DNA of 64,000 bases from Nephrocerus scutellatus. Lineage: Eukaryota; Arthropoda; Insecta; Diptera; Pipunculidae. The position numbers and the translations under genes are program-made. Within the stretch, counting starts at the first letter, position 1; every line of letters begins with the position of its first letter. Shown here piece after piece: positions 37,201 through 46,934 of the stretch. The notes under the pieces are model-generated. The model ran no database searches, was not told the DNA's origin, and worked only from the letters and a program-made list of their open reading frames with translations. Location of the stretch: assembly GCA_947095585.1 (NCBI GenBank), contig OX352763.1:117097908-117161907 (forward strand), given 5' to 3'.

Positions 37201-39859
37201 GCTAAGTTTAACGATCGGCTTGTCTATGTATGAGCGGAGTACTCCGCACCAACCCCTCCAAAGCACTGGACATACTATTCAACCGGAAACCACTCGACAT
37301 CTTCAGCAGATAAGTTGCTGCTAGCGCGGCTATTCTCCTCAATGCAACTTCACAGTGGATATGGAAAGAATTGGTACTATCCTCTGTCTTGTTTATTCAG
37401 GGTTCCATCAGAAGGTATAGACTACACCATTCTGCTACTACAGTTCAACAATAACGTCCAGGACACCTTCCCCTTCCAGATCACTCTGGAAAGAAGTTGC
37501 TAATTTGAAAGATGAATCGATCAGTTTTTATACTGACGGTTCAAAAACTAATGCTGGGCTGGGCGAAGGTGTTTTTTCAAAAAGGCTAAATATTAGTCTC
37601 TCATAACGTCTTCCCAATCACGGTAGTGTCTTTTAAGCAGAAATGCTGGGCTGGGCGAAGGTGTTTTTTCAAAAAGGCTAAATATTAGTCTCTCATAACG
37701 TCTTCCCAATCACGGTAGTGTCTTTTAAGCAGAAATCGTGGCAATAAAAGAATTCCTGTCTTGGTTGAAGAGAAACGTTATATCCACTAAGGATATCCGC
37801 ATCTTCTCGGAAAGTCAAGCAGCTTTGAGATCTCTAGAATCAGTCTCTACGAACTCTATTGTACCCCTAGACTGCCGATCATCTCTCAGGGAGATAGCGG
37901 AACAGTTCAACATTCACCTGTACTGGTAACGGGAGTATAGAGACATTCTGGGGAAGTGCAGGGCTGATTAACTCGCCAAAAATGTATTACCACCTGTATT
38001 TTGTATTGTATTGTATTTTGCCTGAAAATTGTGCCTTAGGCATACCTAAGAAAATCAACCTTTGATGGTTAAATGGTCAAATGGATTAACTTGCGTAGCG
38101 AGAAAACATATCTGGCCAAAGCGGGATCCTAAACGTAAAGTGTTTGATTTCTCTAAACAGATTGCACATAAGTGCTCAAATAGGTGTCATTACTGCGCAC
38201 TGTCTTATTGGCAAGCATGCAGCAAGGCTTTGTGTATTTTCCAATGACTTTTGCAGAAGCTGCATGGATGAAGAGGAGACCATTCTTCACCTTCTGGGGA
38301 TTTGCACAGCTCTTTCTCTAAAACGTAAGTTCCATTTGGGAGACTTCTTTTACAATGAAGTCAACGATTTGTCAACCACTGACATCAAAAGTCTTCTATG
38401 TTTCATTCGAAGCTCCAACTGGTTCAACAAGTAGGGTGAGAACTCTTCTCGATGCATATGGGTCGGTTTCCTGCCGACACCCACCCCAACCTAACATAAC
38501 CTATTTTATTATATTATTATAATAATATGTTTTATATTTAAAGATATATCTTAATTCAAAACGATACATTATACATCTAAAAGATACGGCTATTTAACAT
38601 TTAAAAGATACCTTTTTGATCAAAATATACATTTTAGTTCAGAATGATACATGATAAGTACATTTATATCTTATAGATACCTATTTTATCTGAACGATAC
38701 ATTTTACCTTTAAATGATATATTGTGCATCTAAAAGATTAATTTTACATCTAAAAGGTAATTTTTTTCATATCTACCTTGCCAATAAATAATATGTAAAA
38801 GCTTAAATGTTATACAAATTGCTTAATTTGTTAATTTAATAAGCTCTTAAGCCAAAAAATTTCTAAACGAAATGAATGTGTCAAAATATCTTTGCATTAC
38901 AATCAGAAATAATAACAGACTGTGTACTAACCTTTTTGTGCCCATTCGTAATTGTTGTTGAGCGCTGTCAGATATGCGAGAATCTCTACCCCACAAACTG
39001 CCGACACTTTCGTTCTTATCTCCGACGGTTGCCAATAGAAGTGATCGTACAAATTAATGATAATTTGGAAGATATTCGCATTTCCCGCCTGTGTGCTTTC
39101 CTCGGTGAAGTTTCCCGGAGATTCACCAAAAAAGCGACTGATGCTGTTGAAATGATTGCCAAATGTTTTCTGAAGTTCTTCCTTTTTGAGCAGTTCGCGA
39201 CCCTTAATCTTGGACTTGTTCTTCATTACCTTTAAAATGTGTGGACTTGCATTTGACTGTGAAATTGTTGCTACTGTTGCAGGTGACACTGAAGTGTCCG
39301 TTTGCCCATAAGTCGTAGTGGTAGTAGAAGTAGACGCTGACGCTGTTGCTGCACTTTCAGAGAAGCTGTTAGTGGTAGTCGCAACTGCCGGCTGGTTTGT
39401 TGTTAATTCCACCAAAACATTTTCGGTGTATGTTAGTCCCTCATCATTATCATTGCGAAGCAGATGTCGCTCCTCTAAGCTTAGGTCGCCTTTCTTGATT
39501 GTCTCATGGTGAATGTCCTCCAGATCACCCAAATTGAAATCAAAGGTCACCGCATGTGCATCTAATTCCTTAATTGGGCGGATTTTTTCATAGTCGCTGG
39601 GTTTCTCCGGCAGGCTGTAGGGTTTCTTTTTCAACGGTTTCACCGGAAGGATTTCGTGCGTGTTCAGTTCTATAGGCGCTTCATCGTTGACTTCGTGTAA
39701 AATTGTTACGTTTCCTCTTGTGTTAATGCTGCTGTAGCGATGTCGATGGTTATGATAGCTGATGAATGGATCGTTTTCATCAGATGATGTCCTAGCAAGA
39801 TGGACATACAGCAGAAATACGAACGCACTGGCTATTATGCTGCTTTTAGGAAACTTCAT
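28281..39859 (-). CDS. Nose resistant to fluoxetine (NRF-6)-like acyltransferase-3 membrane protein, 11 exons
   Basis: Exons: 39859-38932, 36538-36360, 36290-36079, 36021-35690, 35627-35548, 35477-35379, 35297-35041, 32466-32275, 32209-32040, 28950-28774, 28588-28281. All introns are GT-AG and phases agree, giving 977 residues. The ATG is followed by a signal peptide (residues 1-26, hydrophobic IIASAFVFLLYV). A low-complexity Thr/Ser region (about 155-200) follows. The extracellular NRF domain (about 270-430) shows GVEILAYLTALN, YDSSGRYRGQLL, WVGQKTFC and GECLPKSC. The acyltransferase-3 domain starts at about 580 with CIHGLRVFSLLWTIMVHTY. It continues ISGFLAVLLFL, YRYIRLTPAYL, YWWRNILYINNFYP, WYMANDMQFF and YLIHPIIM. 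About 11 membrane segments are visible. The family (C. elegans NRF-6/NDG-4, fly drop-dead and relatives) acts in lipid or drug transport or secretion; substrate unknown. I cannot tell which fly paralogue this is. Introns 1, 7 and 9 (2.4-3.1 kb) carry the transposons listed separately. Confidence 0.93.
28742..28762 (+). repeat. CA microsatellite in intron 10
   Basis: A short (CA)n run lies just inside the 5' end of intron 10 of the NRF-6-like gene; in the gene's sense it is a TG run next to the donor. Confidence 0.8.
29170..30960 (-). pseudogene. LINE (family A) relic in intron 9
   Basis: The minus strand follows the same block order as the copy at 12180-13935. DPVKSLDGKPSDFG lies near 30780, and PRSWKCAMERKEEEKS with LDTVAKIFARIILEQ at 30500-30390. 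After a SINE insert come YLYSVFDVKQAGFR and, in new frames, VPQGCILSPMFFLVVI (PQG box, near 30000) and IEKVDNFLCLGNLVSANRCG (near 29680). WNPLPQT-RTAGRPS is near 29270. The catalytic YADD box is degraded. The order and wording are collinear with family A, but the frame is broken many times. Confidence 0.78.
30238..30382 (+). mobile_element. Degenerate SINE (family S)
   Basis: The head GTGGCTCTAGTTGCTAGAGT, then TTGGACTTCTGAGCAGGAGG, is the tRNA-like 5' end of the SINE at 34112-34373. The B-box is decayed to TTTGGATCC. A middle deletion follows, then CAACACAAATGGTCGCAAGA. It splits the LINE relic at 29170-30960 just after its ARIILEQ block. Confidence 0.7.
33190..33830 (+). repeat. Pyrimidine/purine-skewed minisatellite (CCAAAAGACCCT type)
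   Basis: About 640 bp of imperfect repeats of CAAAAGACC with CTCAAAAGAC, CCCCAAAATAC and similar variants fill part of intron 7 of the NRF-6-like gene. The strand is almost free of G outside AAGAC. The long open frame on the minus strand (Phe/Gly/Leu/Val only) is a by-product. The array at 46255-46930 is the same motif on the opposite strand. Confidence 0.88.
33845..34092 (-). mobile_element. LINE fragment, copy 1 of the pair in introns 7 and 1
   Basis: The minus strand reads FWLPRLLSDTEKYKLN, then after a frame change HYCGACTISNSSKKAAHLAY, ENLVKFRTARNKANAIINRT and RRYSDINLKK. The LxxFRxARNKxNxxI block is the linker between endonuclease and RT in several LINE clades. Positions 33940-34092 recur at 36780-36930 with about 88% identity. 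It abuts the MITE at 34093. Confidence 0.55.
34093..34529. mobile_element. MITE (family M), copy c, split by a SINE
   Basis: The copy starts GGGGTCGAATTACCACATA at 34093 and ends TCGTAATTCGACCCC at 34529. The middle (34112-34373) is a SINE, and the MITE resumes at 34374 with a duplicate of its first bases. Without the SINE it is about 157 bp, like copies a and b. AACGAGTGA motifs are present near 34433 and in complement near 34500. Confidence 0.88.
34112..34373 (-). mobile_element. tRNA-derived SINE (family S), full-length copy
   Basis: Read on the minus strand from 34373, the 5' end is tRNA-like (about 75 bp). It has an A box TGGCTCAGTGG (34350-34360) and a perfect B box GGTTCGAATCC (34306-34316), and the middle GGACTTCTGAGCAGG resembles an Arg(TCT)-type anticodon arm. 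A ~190 bp unrelated body follows with CAACACAAATGGTTACGAGA and GGTCTGTCGCGCCGAATAT at the 3' end. It is flanked by a perfect 18-bp target-site duplication, GGGTCGAATTACCACATA, at 34094-34111 and 34374-34391. Length 262 bp. Confidence 0.92.
34530..35035. other. Rest of intron 7, nothing assignable
   Basis: AT-rich intronic sequence. A GGTCGCAGTATCAGCC stretch near 34811 resembles GGTCGCAGTATCTGCC near 19550, suggesting a shared decayed repeat. Confidence 0.45.
36685..37060. mobile_element. Composite of MITE halves around a LINE fragment
   Basis: A MITE end begins at 36685 (GGGGTCGAATTACGACATCA) and is cut near 36779. Positions 36780-36919 are the LINE fragment also seen at 33940-34092. At 36925 another MITE end starts (GTGGTCGAATTACCACATAC), followed by AACGAGTGACGAGTAGTGAT and a partly duplicated inner block ending near 37060. 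The far MITE terminus is missing. The LINE-MITE junction is the same as at 34092/34093. It all lies within intron 1 of the NRF-6-like gene. Confidence 0.75.
37065..38470 (+). pseudogene. LINE with RNase H (family C) relic in intron 1
   Basis: Plus-strand blocks: PTLMYGVVGS, ACLCMSGVLRTNPSKALDIL, PLDIFSR, then the RNase H start TDGSKTNAGLGEGVFSKRLN. A 92-bp tandem duplication follows. It continues VAIKEFLSWLKRNVISTKDI and RIFSESQAALRSLESV, where the second Asp region reads SESQ instead of SDSQ. The end reads HCLIGKHAARLCVFSND, FCRSCMDEEETILHLLGIC and SLLCFIRSSNWF. The catalytic RT part is missing. Same family as 40060-42850 and 53612-54640. Confidence 0.88.
37550..37733 (+). repeat. Perfect 92-bp tandem duplication in the LINE
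   Basis: The unit from 37550 (AATGCTGGGCTGGGCGAAGG) to 37641 is repeated without a visible difference at 37642-37733. Since 92 is not a multiple of three, the RNase H frame is shifted. Lack of divergence points to a young event or an assembly artefact. Confidence 0.92.
38515..38775 (+). repeat. AT-rich imperfect minisatellite
   Basis: Variants of GATACATTTTACATCTAAAA recur about ten times with spacings near 20-25 bp (for example at 38563, 38580, 38620, 38650, 38695 and 38720). It lies at the 3' side of the family C LINE inside intron 1. Confidence 0.65.
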
Positions 39860-39860
39860 T

Positions 39861-40055
39861 TTGTCTTGGGGTTTCGTTTTCGTTATTTTATCACTGTGTT
39901 GTTGTCCATTTGGGTTATATTTTTTTCAAGATTACAATAATTGTGGAAATTATATTCTGAAAATAGAAATATTAAGGTATAATTAGGTTAGTTGGATAAG
40001 TTTTCTGTAGATGCTGAAAGCATCTCTACATCTCATCTCTACACTCTGATCTTAC
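39861..40055. other. 5' flank of the NRF-6-like gene
   Basis: This is the immediate upstream region of the minus-strand gene. No TATA box or initiator stands out, and a LINE relic begins within 200 bp. A promoter must lie here or within the LINE, but I cannot mark it. Confidence 0.35.
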
Positions 40056-40059
40056 AATT

Positions 40060-42850
40060 CCCCCCTTAGCACTAGTGAGCTTGACAACCAGGTCAAGTTA
40101 ATCACCTGTGCTTTTAATAAAGCGCTTTCTGCTCCTGCCCTCTCATTTGTCCAAGAGGCAAGAAGAGACCACATTTGTGGACCTCGAAATTAGGGCATTT
40201 CAGGAGAAGCTGCAACGTAGCCAAGGCTATTAGAATAGAAGCTGGCTGGGATGCTTACAAAGCATCTCTCAAACTTTATAGAAGAGAATTAAGGACAGCC
40301 AAGCGTTCTTCTTGGAGACTCCTCTGTGATAAAATAGAACAATCTTCTGAGGCGTCTATAGGTTAAGATAAATCCCTGCAACCAATGCAATAATGCCGAG
40401 CTGCCAGAAAAAGGCGGATGGCTCGTGTACTACTTCAAGCGAAGAATCGCTCAATCTGCTTTTAGATACCCACTTCACGGAAAGCTCCCATGTGTTAAGT
40501 AATGTCGGCCTTGATTGGGCAGACACTCACTCGTAAAAGTATCTCCAATGATCTTGTAAATAAGGACAAACTGCTTTGGGCGCTACAAAGCTTCAAATCA
40601 TACAAATCTCCAGGAACTGATTAATTCCAGCCGAGCTGCAAAGGACTTCAGATATTATCCTTCCTTTGCTGGAAATAACTCTAGAGAGTTGTCTGGTCTA
40701 TATTCCAGTTTTATGGAGAGAAGTAAACGTGGTTTTCATACCCAAAGCCGGCAAATGCTCGCATGTTAGTCCAAAAGATCTCAGACTAATCAGTCTTTTA
40801 TTATCCTTCTTGAATACACTGGAAAGACTGATCAATATCTACATACAGACACGCATTGACAAAAGACTCCTGTCTGCAGATCACCTCGCGTATTGTAGAG
40901 GCAAGTCTATAGAAACATCTCGGCACACACTGGTACGTTTTCTTGAACATTCTCTTCACTACAATGAGTACACAATGGTGATTTTCCTAGACATTGAAGG
41001 CGCTTTTAACAACGTCAACACATCTGGGACTACGGATGCGCTGTCGACTTTGAGGGTGGACGACTCGCTTGACGAATTGACTAAACTTCTGCTCACATGT
41101 TGGATTATTAATTCAAAGCTGGGCGAGTCGTCTGCCGCAGAAGAACCCTACAAGGTGGAGTCCTGTCCCCCCTTCTATGGAACTTAGCGGTAAACGAACT
41201 GCTGGTATGCCTAAGAGGTGAGGGCTGCAGAGTAATGGCTTATGCAGATGACGTTGCTATTGACTTCTCAGGAAAATACCCGAATACCTTAAAGGAACTC
41301 CTGCAAATGTTCTTAACAAGCTAACTTTCTGGGCAGATCGCTGTGGTTTTGAGGTAAATCCTCACAAAAAAGAGCTTGTCCTATTCACCAGGAAATATAA
41401 AGTTTCGATTATTAACCCTCCTTCTATAAAAGCTATAAGCTTAATATTCTCTGATAGAGCCAAGTATTTGAGTCTTATTTTGGACAGAAAGCTAAGCTGG
41501 AAACTTAATATACAATAAATAGTTCGTAAAGCCACATTCGCACTCTTCTAATGCAAAAAAGTCATTGGTAGCAGATGGAGTCTATACAGGGTATATACAG
41601 CGGTAGTAAGACCTACTCTTCTATACGGTGTGACTGTATGGTGGACTGCCTTAAATAAGAAAGTAAACCTTGACAAATTAAGCAAAGTCCAAAGATCAGC
41701 TAGTCTTTGTATGAGCGGAGCACTTCGTACGACCCCCTCCGTCGCATTGGACATTCTGTTCGACCTTAAACCACTCGACATTTACAGCAGGCAAGTAGTT
41801 GCCAGTTCGGCTATTCGCCTTAATGCTATCTCCTGGTGGAATAGAAATAAAATCGGTCACTCCTCTATACTGAATTTAGTCAGGATCCCAGACAACATAG
41901 ACTACACAATTCCGCAACTCCATTTCAATAAAAACTTCCAGGTCACCTTCCAATCCAGATCATTCTGGAACGAAGACGCTTACTTGGAAGATGAACCCAT
42001 TCATTTTTAGACAGACGGCTCAAAAACTGATGACGGAGTCGGCGGAGGTGTTCTATCAAAAAAGCTAAATGTTAGCCTCTCCTAGTCACTGTAGGCTGAA
42101 ATTATGGCGATCAGTGAAGCCATGTCTTGGCTGAAGAGAAACGTCATATCCGCTAAGGATATCCGAATATTCTTGGATAGCCAAGCTGCACTGAAATGAC
42201 TGGAATCAGTCTCATTAAATTCAATTCTAGCCCTTAACTGGCGATCATCTCTCATGGAGATGGCGGTGCATACAATATTTCGGGTAACTGTATGGCTGAC
42301 GAACTCGCCAAGCAAGGAACTACACTACCCTTCTTACCTGAGTATGGTTCCATCGGCATACCAATCTCTACATGCAAACTCTTGTTAAAGCGGGATGCTA
42401 ATGTAAAAAACTAACTGTAGGTGTTCAAATGGTACAACTTGCATAGCGACAGAGCAGATATGGCCCAGACTGGATCCGAAACGGTCCAAGTGTTTGAGAT
42501 CTAAAAAAAGATCGCACATCGGTGCTATTGTAGGTGTCATCACTGGACACTGTCTCATAGGTAGGCATGCAGCAAGACTTTGAGTCTTCTCGAATGACTT
42601 CTGCAGAAGCTGCATGGATGAGGAGGAGAAGGAGACCATCGTCCATCTTCTCTGTACTTGTGCTTTCTTCTACAACGACACTAATGATCTCATCAACATT
42701 GACATTGGTAGTCTCCTACACTTCATACGAAGCTCTAATTGGTTCGTCGAGTTGGTGGTAGGAATTTTTGCTAATCCGTGTGGTATCACAATAGACCATT
42801 ACTGGTCTAAGAGTGTCGGTTTCACTGACAGGCACCTTAACCTTATCTAA
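40060..42850 (+). pseudogene. LINE with RNase H (family C), longest copy
   Basis: Plus-strand blocks in order: AYKASLKLYRRELRTAKRSS, LLWALQSFKSYKSPGTD, PAELQRTSDI, LWREVNVVFIPKAGK, PKDLRLISLL, YCRGKSIETSRHTLVRFLE, and VIFLDIEGAFNNV (palm). Next are the catalytic YADDVAIDFSGK, LTFWADRCGFEVNPHKKELV and YLSLILDRKLSWK. The thumb region reads YGVTVWWTALNKKVNL and LCMSGALRTTPSVALDIL. RNase H pieces follow: TDGSKTDDGVGGGV and IFLDSQAALK. The tail reads HCLIGRHAARL and FCRSCMDEEEKETIVHLLC. Several stops and frameshifts are present. Endonuclease and ORF1 are absent. It fits an I/LOA/R1-like LINE. Confidence 0.92.
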
Positions 42851-42854
42851 TCTA

Positions 42855-44175
42855 ACCCTAGGTTTATAATCATTAGGAACACTCTGATCTAATGAAAGTG
42901 CAAAGAATGACTCGTGCAGCTAAAAACACAAAAAAGATAGAAAGATATATTTCCAACTGTTCAATTTCGGATGCACAAAGCCGGACGAAAAGTTTTAAGC
43001 TAAAAATTCGATGTAAACAGTAACCCGATTCTGATTAAATGCAGCCATTCAGCTCACTTCACATGATTACGCAAAATGTTTTCTTTTTATTTACTTTTTC
43101 ATCCGTATATTGTATCTACGAGTATTTACAAAACTGAAAATAACGTTAATCGACAAGGCAGAAGTAGACAGACAATTTTTACGATCGCTTATCTGGACAG
43201 TCAGTCGTGAAGCATGCAGAGTCCCATTCATAAATTTTTCACTTTTAACTCACATGCATAACGATGGTGGAGAAGTACGATTAAAGATTGTTTGGATAAA
43301 ATTCAACGACAGTTCCGAACTAACACAAGCTGAGATGAAAGTTTTTCACTGTTGCGACCAAGATTGACGACACCTGGAAGAGTCTGTGAAAACTTTACCA
43401 TTATGGTCAGTTACGTGCCACGAGATGTTGATAATTAATAATCATGTTTAGCATCAAAACATCAGAGGAGGAGGGTGGGGGTTATCGAAGTCATAACCAT
43501 GCTCTGTTGCGGATATGCATATGGAACGTAAGTGTGGTTGGAACAAAATGCGGAAGTATCGTCTGTCTGTTTGTGAGTAAATGTGGTAAAGTGCCTTATT
43601 CCAAGAAAGATTTTTTTTTGTAACCGATGATCAAAAACAGGAAAATACTTCATTTGAAATTTTATTCAAGTTTGGATTCCAGTATAACCTCCTCACAGCA
43701 CTGCATTTGTTATATAATACTTAACCGTCTTCTTTGCTGGAAAATGTTATAACATTAAGCTGCAAGCTATCTTGTATACACTTTGTAGAAAATCGCAAAT
43801 TATTATCATTTTTATGATTTCGGGAAAAAAAACTTTATTCAAAAGTATTGCTGGACTTTTTTGAACGCTGCTCTTCTACCCAAATGCTTAGACTTAAATG
43901 CATTACTCAACAGCATGATATCCGGTCATGGCTTCGCGCTTAAATGCACTTAGCTATTTATTAAGTAAGTTTATTTATATTAGAGGATTCAATATTTGTA
44001 CATAATTTATGTTAGATAGATAGATAGATAGTTGTGGTGGATAGTTATGATAAACCAAAGAAAACCACACCAGAGCACTCAGACTGTCTTTCCCAGTAAG
44101 TTCACTATTCATTCTACGAGCTGAAGGAAACACCTCAGCATATTTTTTTTTATAATTCGCGCACGCTTAAAGGGT
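42855..44175. other. No recognised gene
   Basis: One 85-codon plus-strand frame (43110-43367) has no motif I recognise. A short GATA run lies at 44013-44031. Otherwise AT-rich. Confidence 0.4.
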
Positions 44176-44179
44176 TCGC

Positions 44180-44450
44180 ACCCTTATAATGCTCGGCTAT
44201 ATGCTTGGCACAGTGTGGGTGTTAAGGAAAAGGCGAAGAAAAGAGGAGATGTCTATGAGTGTCTTGAATGCCTGTGGATCATACTGATGTGGAAAGACAG
44301 AGCATGGCAGAGCATTCCACATACTTGTTAAACGGCTGAAGCACGAATCCATGAACTTAACTGTATGTCCGAAGATGGGCTTGAGGATAAACTGATGAGC
44401 ATTTAGAGCGCTACGCGTATAGCGGTTGAATTCAAGGAGATGTGGCATGC
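44180..44450 (-). mobile_element. LINE (family D) C-terminus and 3' tail
   Basis: The minus strand reads FNRYTRSALNAHQFILKPIF, then LTSMWNALPCSVFPHQYDPQ and AFKTLIDISSFL. The same end, RMWNALPSSVFPHHYDPQAF, closes the family D element at 61800-62785. The 3' tail with AAGGGTGCGAACCCTTTAAG lies near 44165-44186 and recurs at 49700-49810, 54800-54830 and 62720-62760. Confidence 0.8.
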
Positions 44451-44799
44451 AGTTGGCTATTACCTGAGCATATACTTTTCATATGCGACGAGCTCGTTTT
44501 TAAAAAGTTAAAATACTTCAAGACCTACACTTGTCTATGGTTGAATGCCAGGCCGATCGAATTAGATGATATAGTGGCATTTATAAAAAAAAAACTAAAA
44601 AACTGCTCAAAAGGCAGTGCGGAAGGCTCCTCCTGACCTACAATCAATAATAATAAGTAGTATTTTAATAAGTAAACCTAATCAAACAATTAATCGATTG
44701 GTAAGAGAATTGACTGCTGATAATAAGCAGAGAAACTCTTCTCAACCGGATACCCAAAACGTTTTATACAGAGGAATACACTTTTAAGACCAATGAATA

Positions 44800-45440
44800 C
44801 TTAGGCCAAAACACTCGGCAACCGACCTTACATAGTCAGTAATAAACGCCTATCACACAAGCTCCCCTGTAATTCGTATTCAACGCACCAGGAACGTTCC
44901 ATAGTGGAATCACGGACTCAAGGCCAAACGAAGAGAAGTTCGCAAACTGTTTTACAAGGCCAAACGTACAAACACCTGTTCTATCGAACTGCCCTAACGT
45001 GGCTTTAAGAAATAGCAAAACGAAAAGTTGGATAGAATTCTGTGAAAGTATCGTAGAACTGCCAACAGCTTGTAGACTACACAAAGCTCGCTCCCTCGAT
45101 CACAACAATCCACTCGGTTCAGTAAAGAAACCAAACGGTGAACTTATATCCTCTAGAAAAGAAACTCTTAAATGTCTGGTAAAAAGTCTTTTCCCTAACA
45201 GTACAATACTAGCCAACCAAGTCGTAAGCGAGGACATAAATATGTACTGATAAATCGTCTCATTTGAGTCCTACAGATCTTCACATCAAAAGAAATTCGC
45301 TGGGTGGTAAACTCATTCGGCCCATACTGTACGGCTGTACCCAATCATCCTCCAAAGAGGAATAAAATTCATAGAAAAACTACTTGTAAAACTCCGACTA
45401 CAGAGCCAGCTACAGCCTAAAAGACGTTCCAAACGTGCTG
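44800..45440 (+). pseudogene. LINE linker-region fragment
   Basis: The plus strand reads KSWIEFCESIVELPTACRLH, KARSLDHNNPLGSVKKPNGE and ETLKCLVKSLFPNSTI. This is the KESWxxFCxxIExxPEAxRLHK...G.L..pdG...s..ETLxxLLxxHFP segment between endonuclease and RT of I/LOA/R1-type LINEs. A stop at 45248 ends the frame, and the RT that should follow is replaced by a family B fragment at about 45530. Confidence 0.7.
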
Positions 45441-45529
45441 GAGAGAAGTGCGAAGTTCTTCTAACCAAAAGGTCATTAATTCTAAAATCCGTGGAGAAAA
45501 TAATACCCCATTATATAAGGTCGTTCTAA

Positions 45530-46250
45530 TTCTAATTCAGATACTGGCTTACGCAGACGATATTGACATCGTTGGTAGAAACCCAAGAGCTGTATACAGG
45601 AAACTTTCATCCAGATCGAGCAGGCGGCACGAAGTCTGGGGCTGCACATAAATGAGAGCAAAACAAAGTACATGGTGGCCACGTCTGCGACTAGAAGATC
45701 CAACATTGGTCCCGCAATAAAAACAGTGAAGCGCGAATTTGAAGAAGGGACTTTAACTATCTCGGGTCAACTGTAGCAGCCGATAACAGCATGGAACCAG
45801 ATATACGCGCACGGTTGCTTAAAATAGTCTGTCAAGACTCTTCAAAAACAGGAACTTAATCAGAACATTCAAGCTGCTGGTATATAAAACAATGATCATA
45901 CCAGTACTTACATATGGATCCGAGACTTGGGTGCTTAGCAAAAAAAGCATTCTGACCTCTTAGCCGTGTTCGAAAGAAAAGTCTTACGGAGAATTGTTGG
46001 CCCCGTATGTTAGGAAGGACGATTCCGGAGACTCTATAATGATGAGATCTGCGAGCGTTACCGCGTTGTCGACATCGTGAAGAGAATTAAGCTCGGTAGG
46101 CTCCAGTTGGCAGGACACCTAGCTCGCATAAGCGAAGATGAAAGTCCTTTGCAGTAGGAATTAATGCAACAGCGAGGCCGGCCAAGTCTACCCTGGAAGG
46201 ATGGCGTAGAGCAGGACGCCCAGAGTTTAGGGATGCAAAACTGGATGACA
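45530..46250 (+). pseudogene. LINE (family B, RTE-like) RT C-terminal half
   Basis: The plus strand reads ILAYADDIDIVGRNPRAVYR, then in other frames KYMVATSATRRSNIG, FNYLGSTVAADNSMEPDI, LTYGSETWVLSKK, and FERKVLRRIVGP. GRLQLAGHLARISED and RPSLPWKDGVEQDAQSLGMQ follow. It is closely collinear with the copy at 23390-24200, but keeps the family's C-terminal GHLARISED/GRP block. Confidence 0.85.
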
Positions 46251-46254
46251 TGGA

Positions 46255-46930
46255 TGGATGGGTATTTTGGGGTTTTTATGGTTTTAAGCGTCTTTCGAGG
46301 TTCTTTCGAGGAGTCTTTTTGGGGCCTTTTGGGGGTCAATTGAGGGCTTTTTGAAGCTTTTGAGGGTATTGTGGAGGTCTTTTGGAGGTCCTTTGATTGT
46401 CTTTTGGGTCTTTTGAGGGATATTTTCAGGGTCTTATGGGGTCTTTTGGTGATCTTTTGTAGGTCTTTTGAGGGTCTGTTGACGAGTCTCTTGAGGGTCT
46501 TTTGGTGGCGTTTTGAGGGTCTTTTGGAGGTCTTTTGAGGGTCTTTTTTTGGACCTTTCGGGGGTCAATTGAGGGGTTTTTGAAGCTTTTGAGGGTCTTG
46601 TGGAGGTATTTTTGTTTTTTTAAACTGTTTTTAAAGCTTCTTTTAAGGATCTTTTGGAGGTCCTTTGATGGTCTTTTGGGGTATTTTCAGGGTGTGATGG
46701 GAGTCTTTTGGGGGTATTTTGGGGGTCTTATGGAGGTCTTTTTTGTTTTTCTTTAAACTATTTTTAAAGCTTCTTTTCTAGGTCCTTTGATGGTCTTTTT
46801 GGGTTATTTTCAGGGTCTTTTAAAGGTCATTTGAGGGATTTTAAGGGATATTTTATGATTTTCTTGAGGTCTTTTGGGAGGGGGGCTTTTGTTATTAAGG
46901 GTCTTTCGGAGGTTTTTTGGAGGTGTTTTC
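46255..46930 (-). repeat. Minisatellite, GGTCTTTTGAGG type (complement of the array at 33.2 kb)
   Basis: Variants of GGTCTTTTGAGGGTCTTTTG fill about 675 bp. A longer unit of about 195 bp (starting TTTTTTGGACC/GGGCCTTTTGGGGGTCAATT) appears near 46315 and 46549. The array begins within the tail of the LINE at 45530-46250. On the minus strand it reads as the CCAAAAGACC array of intron 7. Confidence 0.88.
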
Positions 46931-46934
46931 TCAC

